A stretch of 58,589 bases of DNA from Halorhabdus amylolytica (GTDB taxonomy: Archaea; Halobacteriota; Halobacteria; Halobacteriales; Haloarculaceae), in NCBI RefSeq assembly GCF_004944975.1, contig NZ_SPQG01000003.1, forward strand, positions 287,023 to 345,611, in the 5' to 3' direction. The position numbers and the translations under genes are program-made. The notes beneath the pieces are model-generated. The model was given only the letters and a program-made list of their open reading frames with translations. It searched no databases and was not told the origin of the DNA. This document shows, one piece after another, positions 25,466 to 34,131 of the stretch. Within the stretch, counting starts at the first letter, position 1; every line of letters begins with the position of its first letter.

Positions 25466-26742
25466 TGTCCGAGAAGGCCTCGGGCACGGAGATCCCGGTC
25501 GGGCCACAGCACCCCTCACTGAAGGAGCCCGCGAACTTCACGCTGACCGTTGACGGCGAGGTCATTACCGGTGCCCAGATGAAACTGTCGTACAACCACC
25601 GGGGCATCGAGCAGGCGGTCCTCTCGAAGTCCTATATCGAGGCGATCTACCTCTTAGAACGGATCTGTGGCATCTGTTCACACGCTCACACGTCGGCGTT
25701 CACTCAGGGTGTCGAAGAACTGCTCGATCTCGAAGTGCCGCCCCGGGCCCGGTACATCCGGACGCTGATCGGCGAACTCGAACGCATCCACAGCCACATG
25801 CTCTGGTTGGGCGTGGCGGGCCACGAGATCGGCTTCGACACGCTCTGGCAGTACGCCTGGCGCGACCGTGAGATCGTCATGGACCTCCTCGAGGAGATCA
25901 CGGGCAACCGCGTCCACTACTCGATCAACACGATCGGCGGCGTCCGGGAGGACCTGACCGACGAGCACTGCGAGACGATCCTCGAAGGCATGGACGACCT
26001 CGCCGAACGCATCGACTTCTATCAAGAGACAGTGCCCAACGAGGAGACCGTCCGGATGCGCTGTGAGGACGTCGGGGTCGTCCCGGAGGACCTCGCACGC
26101 GAGTACTGTGCGGTCGGGGCAGTCGGTCGCGCCTCGGGTGTCCCCACGGACGTCCGGAAGGACGCACCCTACGCCGCCTACGACGACGTCGACTTCGACG
26201 TGATCACCGACGACCGGGGTGACCTGCTGGCCCGGACGGTCGTCCGGATCGGCGAGATCGCCCAGGCGATCAGGATCATCCGGCAGGTCGCCAAACGGAT
26301 CCCGGAGGGAGACCTGAAAGCCAGCGCGAAGCCGCCACAGGCGTTGCTCGCACAGGTCCCGGAGGACGACGTCGTCAGTCGCTACGAGGCTCCCCGTGGG
26401 GAGTTGATCCACTACGTCCGTGCGGACGGAACGGACACGCCTGCCCGCGTGCACATCCGGGTGCCGACGCTCGCCAACTGGCCGACTGTCGTCGAGTCCT
26501 TGAAGGGGAGTTACATCGCCGACACGCCGATCGTCGTCGCCGGGATCGACCCCTGTATCAGCTGTACGTCCCGGATCGGCGTCGAGACCGACGGCAACCA
26601 CGGCGGCGAGAACGCCTTCGATCTGGACGAACTCCGTGAGTACGGGATCGAGTGGTACGACGACCGTAGCGACGTCGAACGACCCTCCCTCGATGGCGAC
26701 GAGCGGACGGTCTCCGGCGGTACGCGGGGTGATCGAGCGTGA
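25465..26742 (+). CDS. Group 4 [NiFe] hydrogenase large subunit (NuoD/HycE-like) with intact NiFe ligands
   Basis: 425-residue catalytic subunit. Both cysteine pairs that bind the NiFe(CN)2CO centre are present: RICGICSHAH (Cys68, Cys71) and DPCISCTSR (Cys364, Cys367). Complex I NuoD and non-hydrogenase relatives lose these, so this should be a true hydrogenase. A 55-residue acidic extension follows Arg370, exactly where HycI-type proteases cut HycE after Arg. The presumed function is proton reduction with electrons from ferredoxin, or H2 oxidation, coupled to ion transport. Hyp maturation genes are not in the window. The stop overlaps the next GTG (GTGA). Confidence 0.93.
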   Translation: MSEKASGTEIPVGPQHPSLKEPANFTLTVDGEVITGAQMKLSYNHRGIEQAVLSKSYIEAIYLLERICGICSHAHTSAFTQGVEELLDLEVPPRARYIRTLIGELERIHSHMLWLGVAGHEIGFDTLWQYAWRDREIVMDLLEEITGNRVHYSINTIGGVREDLTDEHCETILEGMDDLAERIDFYQETVPNEETVRMRCEDVGVVPEDLAREYCAVGAVGRASGVPTDVRKDAPYAAYDDVDFDVITDDRGDLLARTVVRIGEIAQAIRIIRQVAKRIPEGDLKASAKPPQALLAQVPEDDVVSRYEAPRGELIHYVRADGTDTPARVHIRVPTLANWPTVVESLKGSYIADTPIVVAGIDPCISCTSRIGVETDGNHGGENAFDLDELREYGIEWYDDRSDVERPSLDGDERTVSGGTRGDRA

Positions 26743-27728
26743 GCCTGGAACTCGATCTGGCAACCGGGTTGCTATACCTGCTCGTGTTTCCGGGGTTTGC
26801 GTTCCTGTTCGTCTACGGGCTGACCGCCGAGTACCTCGACCGGAAACTGTACGCCCGGCTGCAGAACCGCGTCGGGCCGCCGGTCGTCCAGCCGCTGGCA
26901 GACTTCCTGAAGCTACTGGCCAAGGAGTCGGCCGTCCCCGAGGACGCCACGGCCCGGATCTACAACGCCGCGCCGTGGACCGGTCTGGCGGGCGTATTCA
27001 CCGCGATGCTCTACGTCCCGGTGTGGAGCGAGCAGGCGGCCTTCGCCTTCGAGGGCGACCTGGTAGTCGTCCTCTTCTTGCTCTCGTTGCCGTCGTTCTC
27101 GCTGTTCTTCGGCGGCTGGTACTCGGGGAACGTCTTCAGCCGAATCGGGACCACCCGAACGATCACCCAACTGTTCGGCTATGAGATCCCGTTCTTCCTC
27201 GCCTGCTTCGCGCCAGCGGTGGCGGCCGGGACGCTCTCGACTTCCGGTATCGTCGCGTTCGTCGAGGCGAACCCGTTGTACGTCTTCGTTCTCCTGCCGG
27301 CGTTCGCGATCGCGTTGCTCTCGCTGCAGGCGAAACTCGAACGTATCCCCTTTGACATCCCCGAGGCCGAGACCGAACTGGCGACGGGGGCCCTCGTCGA
27401 GTACTCCGGGCGGAAGCTGGCTCTGTTCCGGCTCACGAAGGACGTCGAGCTGGTCGTCGGCGCGGCGCTGCTCTCGGCGCTGTTCCTGGGCGGGCCCGCC
27501 CCCGCCGGGGCGATCGAAGGTTCGGTTGGACTCGTCGCGGGCGTGGTCGTCTTCTTCGTGAAGACTCTCACCGTGATCGCACTGCTGACGGTCTTGAAGG
27601 CCGTCGTCGCTCGCCTGCGAATCGAGCAGATGGTCGACGTGTTCTACCGGGTGCTGGTCCCGGTGGCGCTCGTCCAGATTGCACTCGTGCTGGCTGTCGG
27701 ACTGTACACGAACGGAGTGATTCCATGA
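26739..27728 (+). CDS. NuoH/EchB-like membrane subunit
   Basis: 329-residue membrane protein with about eight helices that joins the catalytic arm to the membrane arm and forms the entry of the quinone-like cavity and E-channel. Conserved segments: KLYARLQNRVGPPVVQPLADFLKLLAKE, IPFDIPEAETELATGALVEYSGRKLALF (each seen as shorter blocks) and IEQMVDVFYRVLVPVALVQI. The start is GTG overlapping the upstream stop. Retention of PEAETEL indicates a functional coupling loop. Confidence 0.93.
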   Translation: MSLELDLATGLLYLLVFPGFAFLFVYGLTAEYLDRKLYARLQNRVGPPVVQPLADFLKLLAKESAVPEDATARIYNAAPWTGLAGVFTAMLYVPVWSEQAAFAFEGDLVVVLFLLSLPSFSLFFGGWYSGNVFSRIGTTRTITQLFGYEIPFFLACFAPAVAAGTLSTSGIVAFVEANPLYVFVLLPAFAIALLSLQAKLERIPFDIPEAETELATGALVEYSGRKLALFRLTKDVELVVGAALLSALFLGGPAPAGAIEGSVGLVAGVVVFFVKTLTVIALLTVLKAVVARLRIEQMVDVFYRVLVPVALVQIALVLAVGLYTNGVIP

Positions 27729-28084
27729 GCATCCCAGGCAAAATCGTCCCCGAGGCGCTGAAGACTCTCGGCAAGGACAACGCAACCGTATCGTACCCCA
27801 AAGACAAGCGCACGATGCCCGACCGGTTCCGCGGAGCCGTCGAGTTCGAACCCGAGCCCTGTACCGGCTGTGGGATGTGCGAACGCCACTGTGCGGCCGA
27901 CGCCATCGTCGTCGAGGCCGACGCAGACGGCAACGTCACCTGGAGCTATGACGTCGCTAAGTGTATGTTCTGTGGCCAGTGTGAGGAGTCCTGTCCGACC
28001 GACGCGATCGTCATGGGCAAAGAGTTCGAACTCGCGGCCAGCGACAAGCCGGCCTTCGAGGACAGCTACACGTTCAAGCGGTAA
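27725..28084 (+). CDS. NuoI/EchF-like 2x[4Fe-4S] ferredoxin subunit
   Basis: 119-residue polyferredoxin-type subunit with two complete cluster motifs: CTGCGMCERHCAADAI and CMFCGQCEESCPTDAI. It carries electrons from soluble ferredoxin to the small subunit. Start overlaps the NuoH-like stop by four bases. It is the last gene of the first half-operon. The next gene, on the opposite strand, ends only 3 bases beyond it. Confidence 0.93.
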   Translation: MSIPGKIVPEALKTLGKDNATVSYPKDKRTMPDRFRGAVEFEPEPCTGCGMCERHCAADAIVVEADADGNVTWSYDVAKCMFCGQCEESCPTDAIVMGKEFELAASDKPAFEDSYTFKR

Positions 28085-28087
28085 GCG

Positions 28088-28591
28088 TCAGGCCGTCTCG
28101 TTTCTCTCGTCGATTCGCAACGTCTCGACTAGACGCGCCGCCAGTCCGCCGAGTCGCTCCTCGACGGTCTTCGACAGGCTTTCCCCTCGATCGATGTCGG
28201 CCGGCTGAACGCCGAACAGCACGACGTCGGCCCCAGTCTCACGGGCGAGAAAGGTCCGTAACATTGCGGGCGTCGACTTGTGCGAGGAGAAGGATTCGCC
28301 CCCGAGGTCGTCGGGATCGATCCACTCGCCGGAACCCGGATCGCCGCCGAAATCCACGGCATCGACGAGGACGATCCAGTCGGGGTCGAACCGTCTGACG
28401 ACGCCGGTGTGGTTTTCGGGTGCGACCCCGCCCTCGACGACTAGCAATCGATCGGCGTCGGACCCGAGGCTCCGTGTCTCGATCCGTCGGGCGAGTTCGA
28501 GACCCACAGCGTCGTCGCCGCGCAGTTCCGATCCGATCCCGACGACTGCGATGCGGTCGGTCGGATCGATCGTCGGCTGACCGGTACTCAC
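28088..28591 (-). CDS. hycI: HycI-type hydrogenase maturation endopeptidase
   Basis: 167-residue peptidase of the M52/HycI family, which removes the C-terminal tail of the [NiFe] large subunit after nickel insertion. The nickel-binding residues are visible: GIGSELRGDDAVG, VLVDAVDFGG and SSHKSTP. GVQPAD near the end is also typical. The start is GTG at 28591. It is encoded antisense between the two halves of the hydrogenase operon. The large subunit has a 55-residue tail after the DPCxxCxxR motif, so the pair is consistent. Confidence 0.9.
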   Translation of the reverse strand: MSTGQPTIDPTDRIAVVGIGSELRGDDAVGLELARRIETRSLGSDADRLLVVEGGVAPENHTGVVRRFDPDWIVLVDAVDFGGDPGSGEWIDPDDLGGESFSSHKSTPAMLRTFLARETGADVVLFGVQPADIDRGESLSKTVEERLGGLAARLVETLRIDERNETA

Positions 28592-28625
28592 ATGCCTTAC
28601 GACGGGATCGGGACGCTAAAACGGT

Positions 28626-28697
28626 CCGAAAGTTATCCGTCACGCTCTGGCGACTCTGGCAAGGTCTCGGTGTTGGACCCGAAAGTTATCCGTCACG
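28626..28697. promoter_or_regulatory. 19-bp direct repeats in the divergent hydrogenase promoter region
   Basis: CCGAAAGTTATCCGTCACG occurs at 28626-28644 and 28679-28697, a 53-bp offset of about five helical turns. Both copies lie in the 311-base gap between hycI (leftward) and the NuoN-like gene (rightward). A shared regulator-binding site controlling both directions is likely. The rest of the gap shows no gene. Confidence 0.5.
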
Positions 28698-28902
28698 TTC
28701 TGAGGAGCTGTCCGGAAGAACTGTCGGACAATCGCGCTCCTGGCGAACGGATGCCGCGTACGGAGAGTGGAGGGCGAACTGGGCGCACTGTACCGTCCCA
28801 TTGTTGATGAATATTCGGGAAGTCCAGCTCCCGGAAGTCGAATGATTCAAGAAGTATTCGCCGCAAACTTGACGGTATGAATACTTTCGGGAGGGTACTC
28901 GT

Positions 28903-30402
28903 GTGAGTGGCACTTATCTCGCCATCGTACCGCTGGTTGCGCTGTTCGGCGGCGTTTTCGGGACCTATCTGGCCGGTCGATACACACGCGAACGGTCGAC
29001 GGCGTGGGCCGGTGGGATCGCAGTCGTGTCGTTGCTGGTCGCGCTGGCGGCGACCGCGCTGTTGTGGATACGTTCGCTCCCGATCGAGTACGCCCTGCTC
29101 GGGGAGGGCGTCGGCGTCAGGGTCACTGCGCTGGCCGTCTTCCTCTCGTCGATATCCTGTCTGGTCGGTCTCGCAGCCACGGTCCACGCGACTGGAAGTG
29201 GTGACGCCGAAGACGCCCCGGAGGTGTACTTCCCGCTGGTGCTCGCGGCCGCCGCGGGCGTCGTCGGGATCGGCTTCGCGGCGGACCTGTTCTCGTTGTA
29301 CGTCTTCTTCGAGGTGATGGCCGTCGCGACCTACGCACTGGTTCCCTTCGCGGTCGATCGCGCGACTGCTGTCGAGGCGGGCATCAAGTACGTCGTGATG
29401 AACGCTGCGGGATCACTCCTTGCAATCTTCGGTATCTCGATTGTTTATGCACACTCCGGCGGCGTGCTCGACTTCGCGACGCTCTCTGGAGAACTTGCCA
29501 CGACGACCGGTCCCGGACCTCTCGAAGCGGCTGTCCTCTTTCTGGTGGTCGGGTTCGGCGTGAAGGCGGCAGTCGTCCCGCTTCACACCTGGTTGCCGGA
29601 TGCCTACGCGGAGTCGCCGGCCAGCGCGAGCGCGTTGCTCGCCGGACTGGCAACGCCGGCGGCGATCGTCGCGATGATCAAGGCACTGGCGGTCGTTCCC
29701 GACGGCGTCTCGGTGGGACTCCTTCTGCTCGTCCTCGGCGGGCTGACCATGACCGTCGGCAACTTCCTCGCGCTCGGTCAGCGTGACCTCAAGCGACTGC
29801 TGGCGTACTCCTCGATCCCGCACGTCGGCTACATCGTCTTCGGGTTCGGCGTCGGTTTCTACGGCGGCTTCTCCGTTGCCTTCGACGGTGCGCTCTTTCA
29901 CGTCCTCGCGAACGCGTTCATGAAGGGCGGGGCCTTCCTCGCGGTCGGCGCGATCACCTACCGGCTGGCCGAGATCGAAGGCGAGACCCGGACTCTCGAC
30001 GCACTCTCTGGCGTCGGCTATCGGATGCCGGTCGCTGCGGGCGCGATCGCCGTCGCCGTGCTGGCACTTTCGGGGGTGCCACCGCTCGCGGGCTTCTGGG
30101 GCAAGCTGTTCATCGTCCTCGGGAGCGCCGAAATCTCCGGCACGGTCGGGGTCGGCCTCGCCCTGCTCGTGATCGGGAACTCCTTCCTCTCGCTTGGCTA
30201 TTATCTCCCGGTGCTGGGGGCGCTGTTCGGCACACCGACCGACGCCACGCGGGTGGTCGACCGGACGCCGGTAGCACTGGCGGTCCCGATCCTGGCACTG
30301 ACCGCCGGAACGATCCTGCTCGGGCTCGCACCGGCGTTCGGGCTCGACCTCGTCGGGTCGGCGGCTGACGTACTCCAGGGCGGATTGGAGGTGGCACCAT
30401 GA
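28903..30402 (+). CDS. NuoN/MrpD-like antiporter subunit
   Basis: 499-residue Mrp-antiporter-type membrane subunit with about 13-14 helices. The conserved proton-channel residues are in LFSLYVFFEVMAVATYAL (Glu of helix 5), GVKAAVVPLHTWLPDAYAESP (Lys/His of helices 7-8) and GQRDLKRLLAYSSIPHVGY. The second Lys is in NAFMKGGAF. The start is GTG at 28903 after GGGAGGG. It heads the second half of the hydrogenase operon; its stop overlaps the next ATG. Confidence 0.92.
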   Translation: MSGTYLAIVPLVALFGGVFGTYLAGRYTRERSTAWAGGIAVVSLLVALAATALLWIRSLPIEYALLGEGVGVRVTALAVFLSSISCLVGLAATVHATGSGDAEDAPEVYFPLVLAAAAGVVGIGFAADLFSLYVFFEVMAVATYALVPFAVDRATAVEAGIKYVVMNAAGSLLAIFGISIVYAHSGGVLDFATLSGELATTTGPGPLEAAVLFLVVGFGVKAAVVPLHTWLPDAYAESPASASALLAGLATPAAIVAMIKALAVVPDGVSVGLLLLVLGGLTMTVGNFLALGQRDLKRLLAYSSIPHVGYIVFGFGVGFYGGFSVAFDGALFHVLANAFMKGGAFLAVGAITYRLAEIEGETRTLDALSGVGYRMPVAAGAIAVAVLALSGVPPLAGFWGKLFIVLGSAEISGTVGVGLALLVIGNSFLSLGYYLPVLGALFGTPTDATRVVDRTPVALAVPILALTAGTILLGLAPAFGLDLVGSAADVLQGGLEVAP

Positions 30403-30926
30403 TCGACCAGCTGACAACGGCAGCGCTGGTCGTCACGGTCCTGGCGGGGCTGGTCGCGGTCGCAGCCAGGGACTTCCTGGTCTCGATCCTCTCGCTGTCG
30501 AGCGCGAGCGTCGCGCTGGCAGTGTACTTCTATCTAGCGGGCGCGCCGATCGCGGCGGTGTTCGAGGCTGTCGTCGCCGCCGGACTGGTGACCGTCCTGT
30601 TCCTGTTCGTGATCAGCCTGACCGAGACCGACGCCGCCGAACGGATCTCGGGCGCGAAACTCCCCCTCGTCGGCCTGGCGCTGGGCCTCCTGCTCGGTGT
30701 CGGGATCGTTGTCTGGGTACTGGTCGATCCGACTGTCGGGGGCAGGGCCAGCGATGTGGCCTTCGCCGAGACACTCTGGAGTGCCCGGTCGATCGACTTG
30801 CTTGCCGTCACAGTCCTGGTGTTCGTCGGCGTGCTTGCCGTCGTGCGGTTGACCGCCGAACAGCTCGAACCCGAGAGCGACGGCGAAACCGGACCCACCG
30901 CCGGCTCCCGGGAGGTGGAGCCATGA
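30399..30926 (+). CDS. NuoJ/MbhD-like membrane subunit
   Basis: 175-residue membrane protein with five predicted helices. YFYLAGAPIAAVFEAVVAAG followed by LVTVLFLFVISL resembles both the NuoJ helix 3 region and the APDVALTEA motif of Mrp/Mbh DUF4040 subunits, with the conserved Glu present. It ends in an acidic tail. In complex I this subunit transmits conformational change from the cavity to the antiporter subunits. Overlaps both neighbours by four bases. Confidence 0.8.
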   Translation: MIDQLTTAALVVTVLAGLVAVAARDFLVSILSLSSASVALAVYFYLAGAPIAAVFEAVVAAGLVTVLFLFVISLTETDAAERISGAKLPLVGLALGLLLGVGIVVWVLVDPTVGGRASDVAFAETLWSARSIDLLAVTVLVFVGVLAVVRLTAEQLEPESDGETGPTAGSREVEP

Positions 30927-31207
30927 CGGCGCTTGCCTACGGCGCGGCACTGGCGTTGCTGGTGATCGGTCTGGCGAGTATCGTCGCCGGTCGCAACGTC
31001 GTGAAGACGCTGATCGGCGTCGAACTCGCCTCGAAGGGCGTGCTGGTGAACTTCGTGGCGACTGATCCCGCCGGCAGCCAGGGCATTGTCGTCCTGTTAA
31101 TCCTGATCGACGCGATCGTGGTCGCGGTGTTGCTGGGCGTGGCCGTCGCAGCGTATCGACAGTACGGAACACTCGATCTCGAGGCACTCGGGAGGTTGAC
31201 ATGGTAA
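30923..31207 (+). CDS. NuoK/MrpC-like membrane subunit
   Basis: 94 residues, three helices. GRNVVKTLIGVELASKGVLVNFVA contains the conserved membrane Glu of NuoK helix 2, and LLILIDAIVVAVLLGVAVA corresponds to the third helix, where NuoK has its second acidic residue (here Asp). Start overlaps the J-like stop by four bases; its own end overlaps the NuoL-like gene by seven. Confidence 0.88.
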   Translation: MTALAYGAALALLVIGLASIVAGRNVVKTLIGVELASKGVLVNFVATDPAGSQGIVVLLILIDAIVVAVLLGVAVAAYRQYGTLDLEALGRLTW

Positions 31208-33081
31208 CGAACCGACGGACGCTACTCGCATCGACCCCCGGCCTGCTGGTCGCCGGTGCACTGCTGGCCGCCGTCGCGGTCATGGCTCCCGGACAGCCGA
31301 CCCCGGCCGTTCTGGCACTCAGCGCGATCGTTCTGCCGCTGGTCGGCGCGGCCCTGCTGCCCTTCGTGGCCATCGCCGGTGATCGCGTCCGGAATGGAAC
31401 GGCCGTGCTGATCGGCCTCGCGACCGCTGGACTGACGCTGTCGCTCGTCCCACGAGCGCTGTCGGGCGATCCCGTCATCGTCCAGTACGATGTCGCCTGG
31501 GTTCCAGCTGCTGACGTTTCCTTCGGCCTCTACCTCGACGTGCTGGGGATTCTAATGGCGACGATCGCCGGGATCGTCGGTGCGCTCGCACTCGTCTTCT
31601 CGACGCGCTTCATGGAACGCGAGGGTGGGCTGACGCGATACTACGCGCTCACGCTGCTGTTCGTCGGCGGCATGATCGGCTTCGTACTGACCGACAGCCT
31701 CGTCGCGCTGTACGCATTCTGGGAAGTGCTGGGACTGTGTTCCTTTGGCCTGATCGCTTTCTGGTTAGAGGACGAGACCTCCTTTGGGGCTGGCGTGAAG
31801 GCCTTCGTGACGACCCGCTTTGGCGACATCGGCTTGCTGGCCGGGATCGCGGTGTTGTGGGTCGGCGGCGGGACGTTCTCGATCCGTGAACTGATCGATC
31901 AGGCCGCGAGCGGGGCACTGCCGACCTGGACGCTCGCGGCGGCGGGCGCGCTGTTCATCCTTGCGGCGGTCGGCAAGTCCGCACAGTTCCCCTTACACGT
32001 CTGGCTGCCCGACGCGATGGAAGCCCCGACGACCAGCACGGCGCTGATCCACGCCGCCTGTATGGTCAACGCCGGGCTCTATCTCCTGCTCCGAACGCGC
32101 CCCATCTTCGACGGACTCGAATGGTGGACGACCGCCGTGCTTGCGATCGGCACGATCACTGCGTTCCTCGCGGCCGTCCTCGCGACCGTCGAGAACGACT
32201 TCAAGCGGGCGCTGGCCTATTGTACGATCAGCCAGCTCGGGTACGTCACCGCGGCGATCGGGCTGGCCGGCGGCGTCCTGCCCGCGAGCTACCACCTCTT
32301 GAGTCACTCGATCTTCAAGGCCCTGCTCTTCCTCGCGGCCGGATCAGTCATCTACGGCATCGGCGGGACGGTCCACAAGCACGTCGACATGTTCGAGTAC
32401 CGCGGCGTGGGCAACCGCGAGCAGATGCCCCTCACCAACGTCGCGTTCCTCGTGGGCATCCTCGGGCTGATCGGCGTGCCCGGGTTCAACGGCTTCTGGA
32501 GCAAGGAACTGATCCTCTCGACAGCGCTGGAAGGGAGCGCGATCGAGCAGGTCGCTTTCGCCGTCTTGGCGGTGACGGCCGTGCTGACCGCAGTGTACTC
32601 GATCCGGATCTACTATCTCGTGTTCGTCGCCGAGCCGACGGCGAACGCGCAGGAGTCGCCCCTCGCGATGACTGGTCCCCTCGCCGTGTTGGCGGGCCTG
32701 ACGGTCACTTCTTGGCTGGCGATCGGCCCGCTCTCCTCCGGGCTGGCGACGTACTTCCCGGAGAGTCACCTCCACGCCTACACGCTCCTGGAGTTCCTCG
32801 AACACACGCTGACGCCTCGGACGGCGGTCCTGACGACCGGCATCCTCGGGCTCGGCTATCTCGGCTTTCATTTCCGGGCGTCGATCAACGACGCTGCGCC
32901 GGCCGGACTATTGGCCGTCCTCGATGCGGGCTATGGCTTCGACCAGCTCTACGAGGGGCTCGTCGCGGCCTACCGCTGGTGGTGTACCCGCACGCGGCTT
33001 ATCCAGACTGGTGACGTCAACTACAACACCGTCGGGATCGTGCTGGCGCTGGTGATCGGCGCCGTGGTGCTCGTCATCTGA
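31201..33081 (+). CDS. NuoL/MrpA-like antiporter subunit
   Basis: 626-residue antiporter-type subunit, the distal pump of the membrane arm. Conserved blocks: ALYAFWEVLGLCSFGLIAFW (helix 5 Glu), GKSAQFPLHVWLPDAMEAPTTSTALIH (written in two parts in the protein), ENDFKRALAYCTISQLGY and HSIFKALLFLAAGSVIY. The long C-terminus carries extra helices like the lateral-helix region of NuoL, ending in a final transmembrane segment. Last gene of the hydrogenase locus. Confidence 0.92.
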   Translation: MVTNRRTLLASTPGLLVAGALLAAVAVMAPGQPTPAVLALSAIVLPLVGAALLPFVAIAGDRVRNGTAVLIGLATAGLTLSLVPRALSGDPVIVQYDVAWVPAADVSFGLYLDVLGILMATIAGIVGALALVFSTRFMEREGGLTRYYALTLLFVGGMIGFVLTDSLVALYAFWEVLGLCSFGLIAFWLEDETSFGAGVKAFVTTRFGDIGLLAGIAVLWVGGGTFSIRELIDQAASGALPTWTLAAAGALFILAAVGKSAQFPLHVWLPDAMEAPTTSTALIHAACMVNAGLYLLLRTRPIFDGLEWWTTAVLAIGTITAFLAAVLATVENDFKRALAYCTISQLGYVTAAIGLAGGVLPASYHLLSHSIFKALLFLAAGSVIYGIGGTVHKHVDMFEYRGVGNREQMPLTNVAFLVGILGLIGVPGFNGFWSKELILSTALEGSAIEQVAFAVLAVTAVLTAVYSIRIYYLVFVAEPTANAQESPLAMTGPLAVLAGLTVTSWLAIGPLSSGLATYFPESHLHAYTLLEFLEHTLTPRTAVLTTGILGLGYLGFHFRASINDAAPAGLLAVLDAGYGFDQLYEGLVAAYRWWCTRTRLIQTGDVNYNTVGIVLALVIGAVVLVI

Positions 33082-33093
33082 CTGGGGAAAAAC

Positions 33094-33104
33094 GCACCCT
33101 TTTT
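33094..33104 (+). terminator. T-run terminator after the hydrogenase operon
   Basis: GCACCCTTTTT follows the NuoL-like stop by about 15 bases and is of the U-tract type used by archaea. No stem-loop precedes it. Confidence 0.4.
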
Positions 33105-33130
33105 GCTCGCGTGGCCGCCATAGCTTGACA

Positions 33131-33169
33131 ATGAGCCGTAGTAAGCGACCCGCGAGGTGGTGGCCGTGA
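33131..33169 (+). CDS. Possible 12-codon leader peptide upstream of purU
   Basis: ATG at 33131 opens a 12-residue frame, MSRSKRPARWWP, whose TGA (33167-33169) overlaps the GTG start of purU (GTGA). The sequence is basic, unlike the acidic haloarchaeal norm, so it may be fortuitous. If translated, it would couple ribosomes to the purU start. Confidence 0.25.
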   Translation: MSRSKRPARWWP

Positions 33170-34131
33170 CCCGCGAATTCACCGAGATAACCGTCGTCGG
33201 CGACGACGACACGGGATTGATAGCCGAAGTCACCTCGCTGCTGTTCGAGCGTGGGATCAATATAGAGGACCTCGATCAAGCCGTCCGGGAGGGCGTCTTC
33301 CGGATGACGACGCTCGTCGACACGAGCGAGATGGTCTGTACCGAGGCGAAGCTGCGTGAGGACATGGCAGACCTCGCAGACGATCTCGGAGTCGACATCA
33401 CTGTCCGGTTCCCCAAGGATCGTGAGACACAGACCATCGCCGTCCTCGTCACGAAAGAGAGTCACTGCCTGGAGGCGATCTTCGAGGCCTGGGCCAGCGG
33501 CGACATCGACGCCGACATCGAGGTCGTCATCGGCAACCACCCCGACCTCCAGCCCCTGGCAGAGAAGTACGACGTCCCCTTCCACGACATCGGCGACGAG
33601 AAGGGCACGCCCGACGAGGACCAACTGCTGGATCTCCTTGCGGAGTACGACACCGATCTGATCGTTCTCGCGCGGTATATGCGCATTCTCAGCCCGGATG
33701 TCGTCTTCCGCTACGAGAGCCGGATCATCAACGTCCACCCGTCGCTGCTCCCCTCCTTCCCGGGTGCGTCGGCGTACATGCAGGCCATCGAGGAGGGCGT
33801 CCGGATCGCCGGCGTCACGGCCCACTACGTGACGACCGACCTCGATCAGGGGCCGATCATCACCCAGCGGGTGTTCAACGTCCCGCCGGAGGCCACCGAG
33901 GCGGAGCTCCAGGAGATCGGCCAGCCCCTGGAGGCCGAGGCGCTGCTGGAAGCGATCGATCTCCACCTCAACGACGAGATCTACGTCCACCGCGGACGCA
34001 CTCGCCTGCGCGACCCCGAGGAGACTGACGCTCAGCTGGGCGCGCCGGAGAAGGTCGACGAACTCAATCCGGACCGACCGATCGACGGACTGGGAGAAAT
34101 AGTCGCCGAAGGCGGCGAAGCCGACGACTGA
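33166..34131 (+). CDS. purU: Formyltetrahydrofolate deformylase-like protein PurU
   Basis: 321 residues. An N-terminal ACT domain (about 1-80, ITVVGDDDTGLIAEVTSLLFE) is fused to a formyltransferase-type domain with the catalytic Asn-His-Asp set in NVHPSLLPSFPGASAYMQA and ITTQ-like VTTDLDQGPIITQ. PurU releases formate from 10-formyl-THF, supplying formate for purine synthesis. An acidic C-terminal extension (about 285-321) is a halophile feature. The GTG at 33166 is preferred because GAGG lies 8 bases upstream; a GTG nine bases earlier is in frame. Confidence 0.9.
   Translation: MTREFTEITVVGDDDTGLIAEVTSLLFERGINIEDLDQAVREGVFRMTTLVDTSEMVCTEAKLREDMADLADDLGVDITVRFPKDRETQTIAVLVTKESHCLEAIFEAWASGDIDADIEVVIGNHPDLQPLAEKYDVPFHDIGDEKGTPDEDQLLDLLAEYDTDLIVLARYMRILSPDVVFRYESRIINVHPSLLPSFPGASAYMQAIEEGVRIAGVTAHYVTTDLDQGPIITQRVFNVPPEATEAELQEIGQPLEAEALLEAIDLHLNDEIYVHRGRTRLRDPEETDAQLGAPEKVDELNPDRPIDGLGEIVAEGGEADD

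Noticed and set aside
25678-26763. 361-codon open frame on the minus strand opposite the hydrogenase large subunit
   Set aside because: Antisense shadow of a strongly coding GC-rich gene; Asp/Val-rich composition with no family signature.
29413-30417. 334-codon minus-strand frame opposite the NuoN-like gene
   Set aside because: Unusual Arg/Glu/His-rich composition, typical of the complement of membrane-protein genes.
32908-33990. 360-codon minus-strand frame across nuoL-like end and purU
   Set aside because: It spans the ends of two well-supported genes and has no recognisable domain.
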